In this document: positions 13,228 to 14,365 of the stretch, piece by piece
How the letters are laid out: every line of letters starts with the position of its first letter
How positions within the stretch are numbered: position 1 is the stretch's first letter
Assembly: GCA_026225015.1 (NCBI GenBank)
Contig: JAMFRY010000153.1
Span: 1-14,365, forward strand
DNA: 14,365 nt
Origin: Alphaproteobacteria bacterium
GTDB taxonomy: Bacteria > Pseudomonadota > Alphaproteobacteria > Acetobacterales > Acetobacteraceae
Reading direction: 5' to 3'
Translations under genes and position numbers: made by a program
The notes under the pieces: model-generated
Seen by the model: the letters and a program-made list of their open reading frames with translations, nothing else
Database searches by the model: none
What the model was told of the DNA's origin: nothing

Positions 13228-14365
13228 TTAGTGCAGCTTACAAGTCTTGCCCGGGAAGGCGAGCGGGTCATACGGCTCCGGCTCAATCGGCCCCGTGGAT
13301 TGCCAGATGATCTTGAACTGGCCGTCTGGCTGCAACTCGCCGATATAGCCGGTTTGCACCATGCTCTGGTTATCGGCGAATTTCACGCCGCCCAGCGGGC
13401 TCGGCGCAAAGCCGATGGCAACCGCGGCGTCGCGCACCTTCTTGGGATTGAAGCTGCCGGCCTTTTTAACCGCGGCTTCCCATTGATACACATCGACATA
13501 GCCATGCACCATCGGATCATCGACAACCGAGTCGGCGCCGAATTTCGCCTTGTAGGCGGCAACGAACGCGGCGTTATCGGCGCCCGGCAGGCTCTGATAG
13601 TAGTTCCAGGAGGTGTAGCTGCCGGCCAGCAGGCTCGGCCCCATGGCCTTGGCTTCCGGCTCGGCGATCGAGAAGCTCATCACCGGCAGCTTGTCCGGGG
13701 TGAGACCGGCGGCGGCCATCTGCTTGAAGAAGGACACGTTGGAATCGCCGTTTAGCGTGTTGATGATGATATCCGGCTTGGCCTGTTGAATTTCAGCCAC
13801 GATCGAGCTGAAATCGGTGCCGCCCAGCGGTACGTATTCCTCACCCGAAAGGGTCAGGCCGTCATGCGCGATATGCTTCTTCAAGATCAGATTGGCGGTG
13901 CGGGGATACACGTAATCGGAACCGAGGAGGAAAATCTTCTTGTAGCCTTTCTGCTCCGCCCAGGTCAGCGCGGGGAGCGCCTGCTGGTTGGGCTGCGCGC
14001 CGGAATACATGATGTTGGGCGAGCATTCATTGCCTTCGAACTGCACCGGATACCAGAGCAGGCTGTGCAGACGCTGAAACACCGGCAGCATCGCCTTGCG
14101 GCTCGAAGAGGTCCAGCCGCCGAATACGGTGACGACCTTGTCTTCCTCGATCAGCTTGGTGGTTTTCTGCGCGAAGGTGGAGGGATCGGATGCGCCGTCT
14201 TCTTCGACCGGCACGATCTGCTTGCCCAGCACGCCGCCGGATTTGTTGATCTGATCGATCGCCAGCAATTCGGCCTGTTCCAGAGGCACTTCGGAAATCG
14301 CCATGGTGCCGCTCAAGGATTGCAGCACGCCCACTTTCACGGTGCCTTCGGCACGCGCAAGGGAG
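13228..14365 (-). CDS. urtA: Urea ABC transporter substrate-binding protein UrtA, partial at N-terminus
   Basis: The periplasmic urea-binding protein that feeds UrtBC. About 379 residues are inside the window; the gene runs past the right edge. The visible start of the frame reads SLARAEGTVKVGVL, so the export signal ends near ARA-E and the true start codon is outside; GTG 14340 is an internal Val codon, not the start. UrtA motifs: VGVLQSLSGTMAISE, GGVLGKQI, EDGASDPSTFAQK, WTSSSRKAMLPVF, LLWYPVQFEGNECSPNI, LLGSDYVYPRTAN, NTLNGDSNVSFFKQM and DDPMVHGYVDVY. These separate UrtA from LivJ-type and short-chain amide-binding relatives. First gene of urtABCDE; the promoter, often under nitrogen control in this family, lies outside the window. 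Confidence 0.92.
   Translation of the reverse strand, partial: SLARAEGTVKVGVLQSLSGTMAISEVPLEQAELLAIDQINKSGGVLGKQIVPVEEDGASDPSTFAQKTTKLIEEDKVVTVFGGWTSSSRKAMLPVFQRLHSLLWYPVQFEGNECSPNIMYSGAQPNQQALPALTWAEQKGYKKIFLLGSDYVYPRTANLILKKHIAHDGLTLSGEEYVPLGGTDFSSIVAEIQQAKPDIIINTLNGDSNVSFFKQMAAAGLTPDKLPVMSFSIAEPEAKAMGPSLLAGSYTSWNYYQSLPGADNAAFVAAYKAKFGADSVVDDPMVHGYVDVYQWEAAVKKAGSFNPKKVRDAAVAIGFAPSPLGGVKFADNQSMVQTGYIGELQPDGQFKIIWQSTGPIEPEPYDPLAFPGKTCKLH

Noticed and set aside
13218..13229. GAATTCGCCCTT, identical to a common TA-cloning vector junction
   Set aside because: Only 12 bp match; the urtA stop codon lies in it and plausible native sequence with a functional-looking hairpin continues beyond, so chance is more likely than contamination.
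11869..13755. Very long open frame (628 codons) on the plus strand, antisense to urtA-urtB-urtC
   Set aside because: Its product is Gln/His/Arg-rich with no domain, and it lies opposite three well-recognised urt genes; it is a by-product of high GC codon use.

Overview
The window is GC-rich, densely packed bacterial DNA. Codon use, gene content and the type of urea transporter fit an alphaproteobacterium, perhaps of the Acetobacterales/Rhodospirillales; that placement is inference, because no rRNA or other phylogenetic marker is present. I see no tRNA, rRNA, insertion sequence or CRISPR array.

Layout, left to right. (1) Positions 1-106 (minus) hold the N-terminus of a protein resembling a Rieske ring-hydroxylating oxygenase alpha subunit; the rest lies outside. 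(2) Positions 422-3605 (plus) form a tight three-gene signalling operon with stop/start overlaps: a PAS-PAS sensor histidine kinase, a response regulator fused to a GGDEF diguanylate cyclase, and a PilZ protein. Together they form a plausible sense, write and read circuit for cyclic di-GMP. (3) Positions 3604-8793 hold a catabolic block: a double-domain acyl-CoA dehydrogenase (minus) that ends at a clear intrinsic terminator, a divergent DapB-fold oxidoreductase (plus), and a flavoprotein of the 3-ketosteroid delta1-dehydrogenase type (minus). The Rieske fragment, the two-domain dehydrogenase and the KstD-like enzyme suggest degradation of a steroid or similar alicyclic/terpenoid compound. The actual substrate is not shown by the sequence. 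(4) Positions 8794-9640 are mostly non-coding, with a nested inverted repeat, short tandem repeats and one small CxxC/CxxC zinc-ribbon gene that has a strong ribosome binding site. (5) Positions 9641-14365 (minus) carry urtABCDE, a high-affinity urea ABC transporter. urtA runs off the right edge, and a hairpin plus T-tract between urtA and urtB looks like an attenuator. No urease gene lies within the window.

The best candidates for something less described are the self-contained kinase/cyclase/PilZ operon, the DapB-like oxidoreductase that lacks the lysine-biosynthesis active-site motif yet is divergent from the acyl-CoA dehydrogenase, and the small zinc-ribbon gene. None of these proves a new system.
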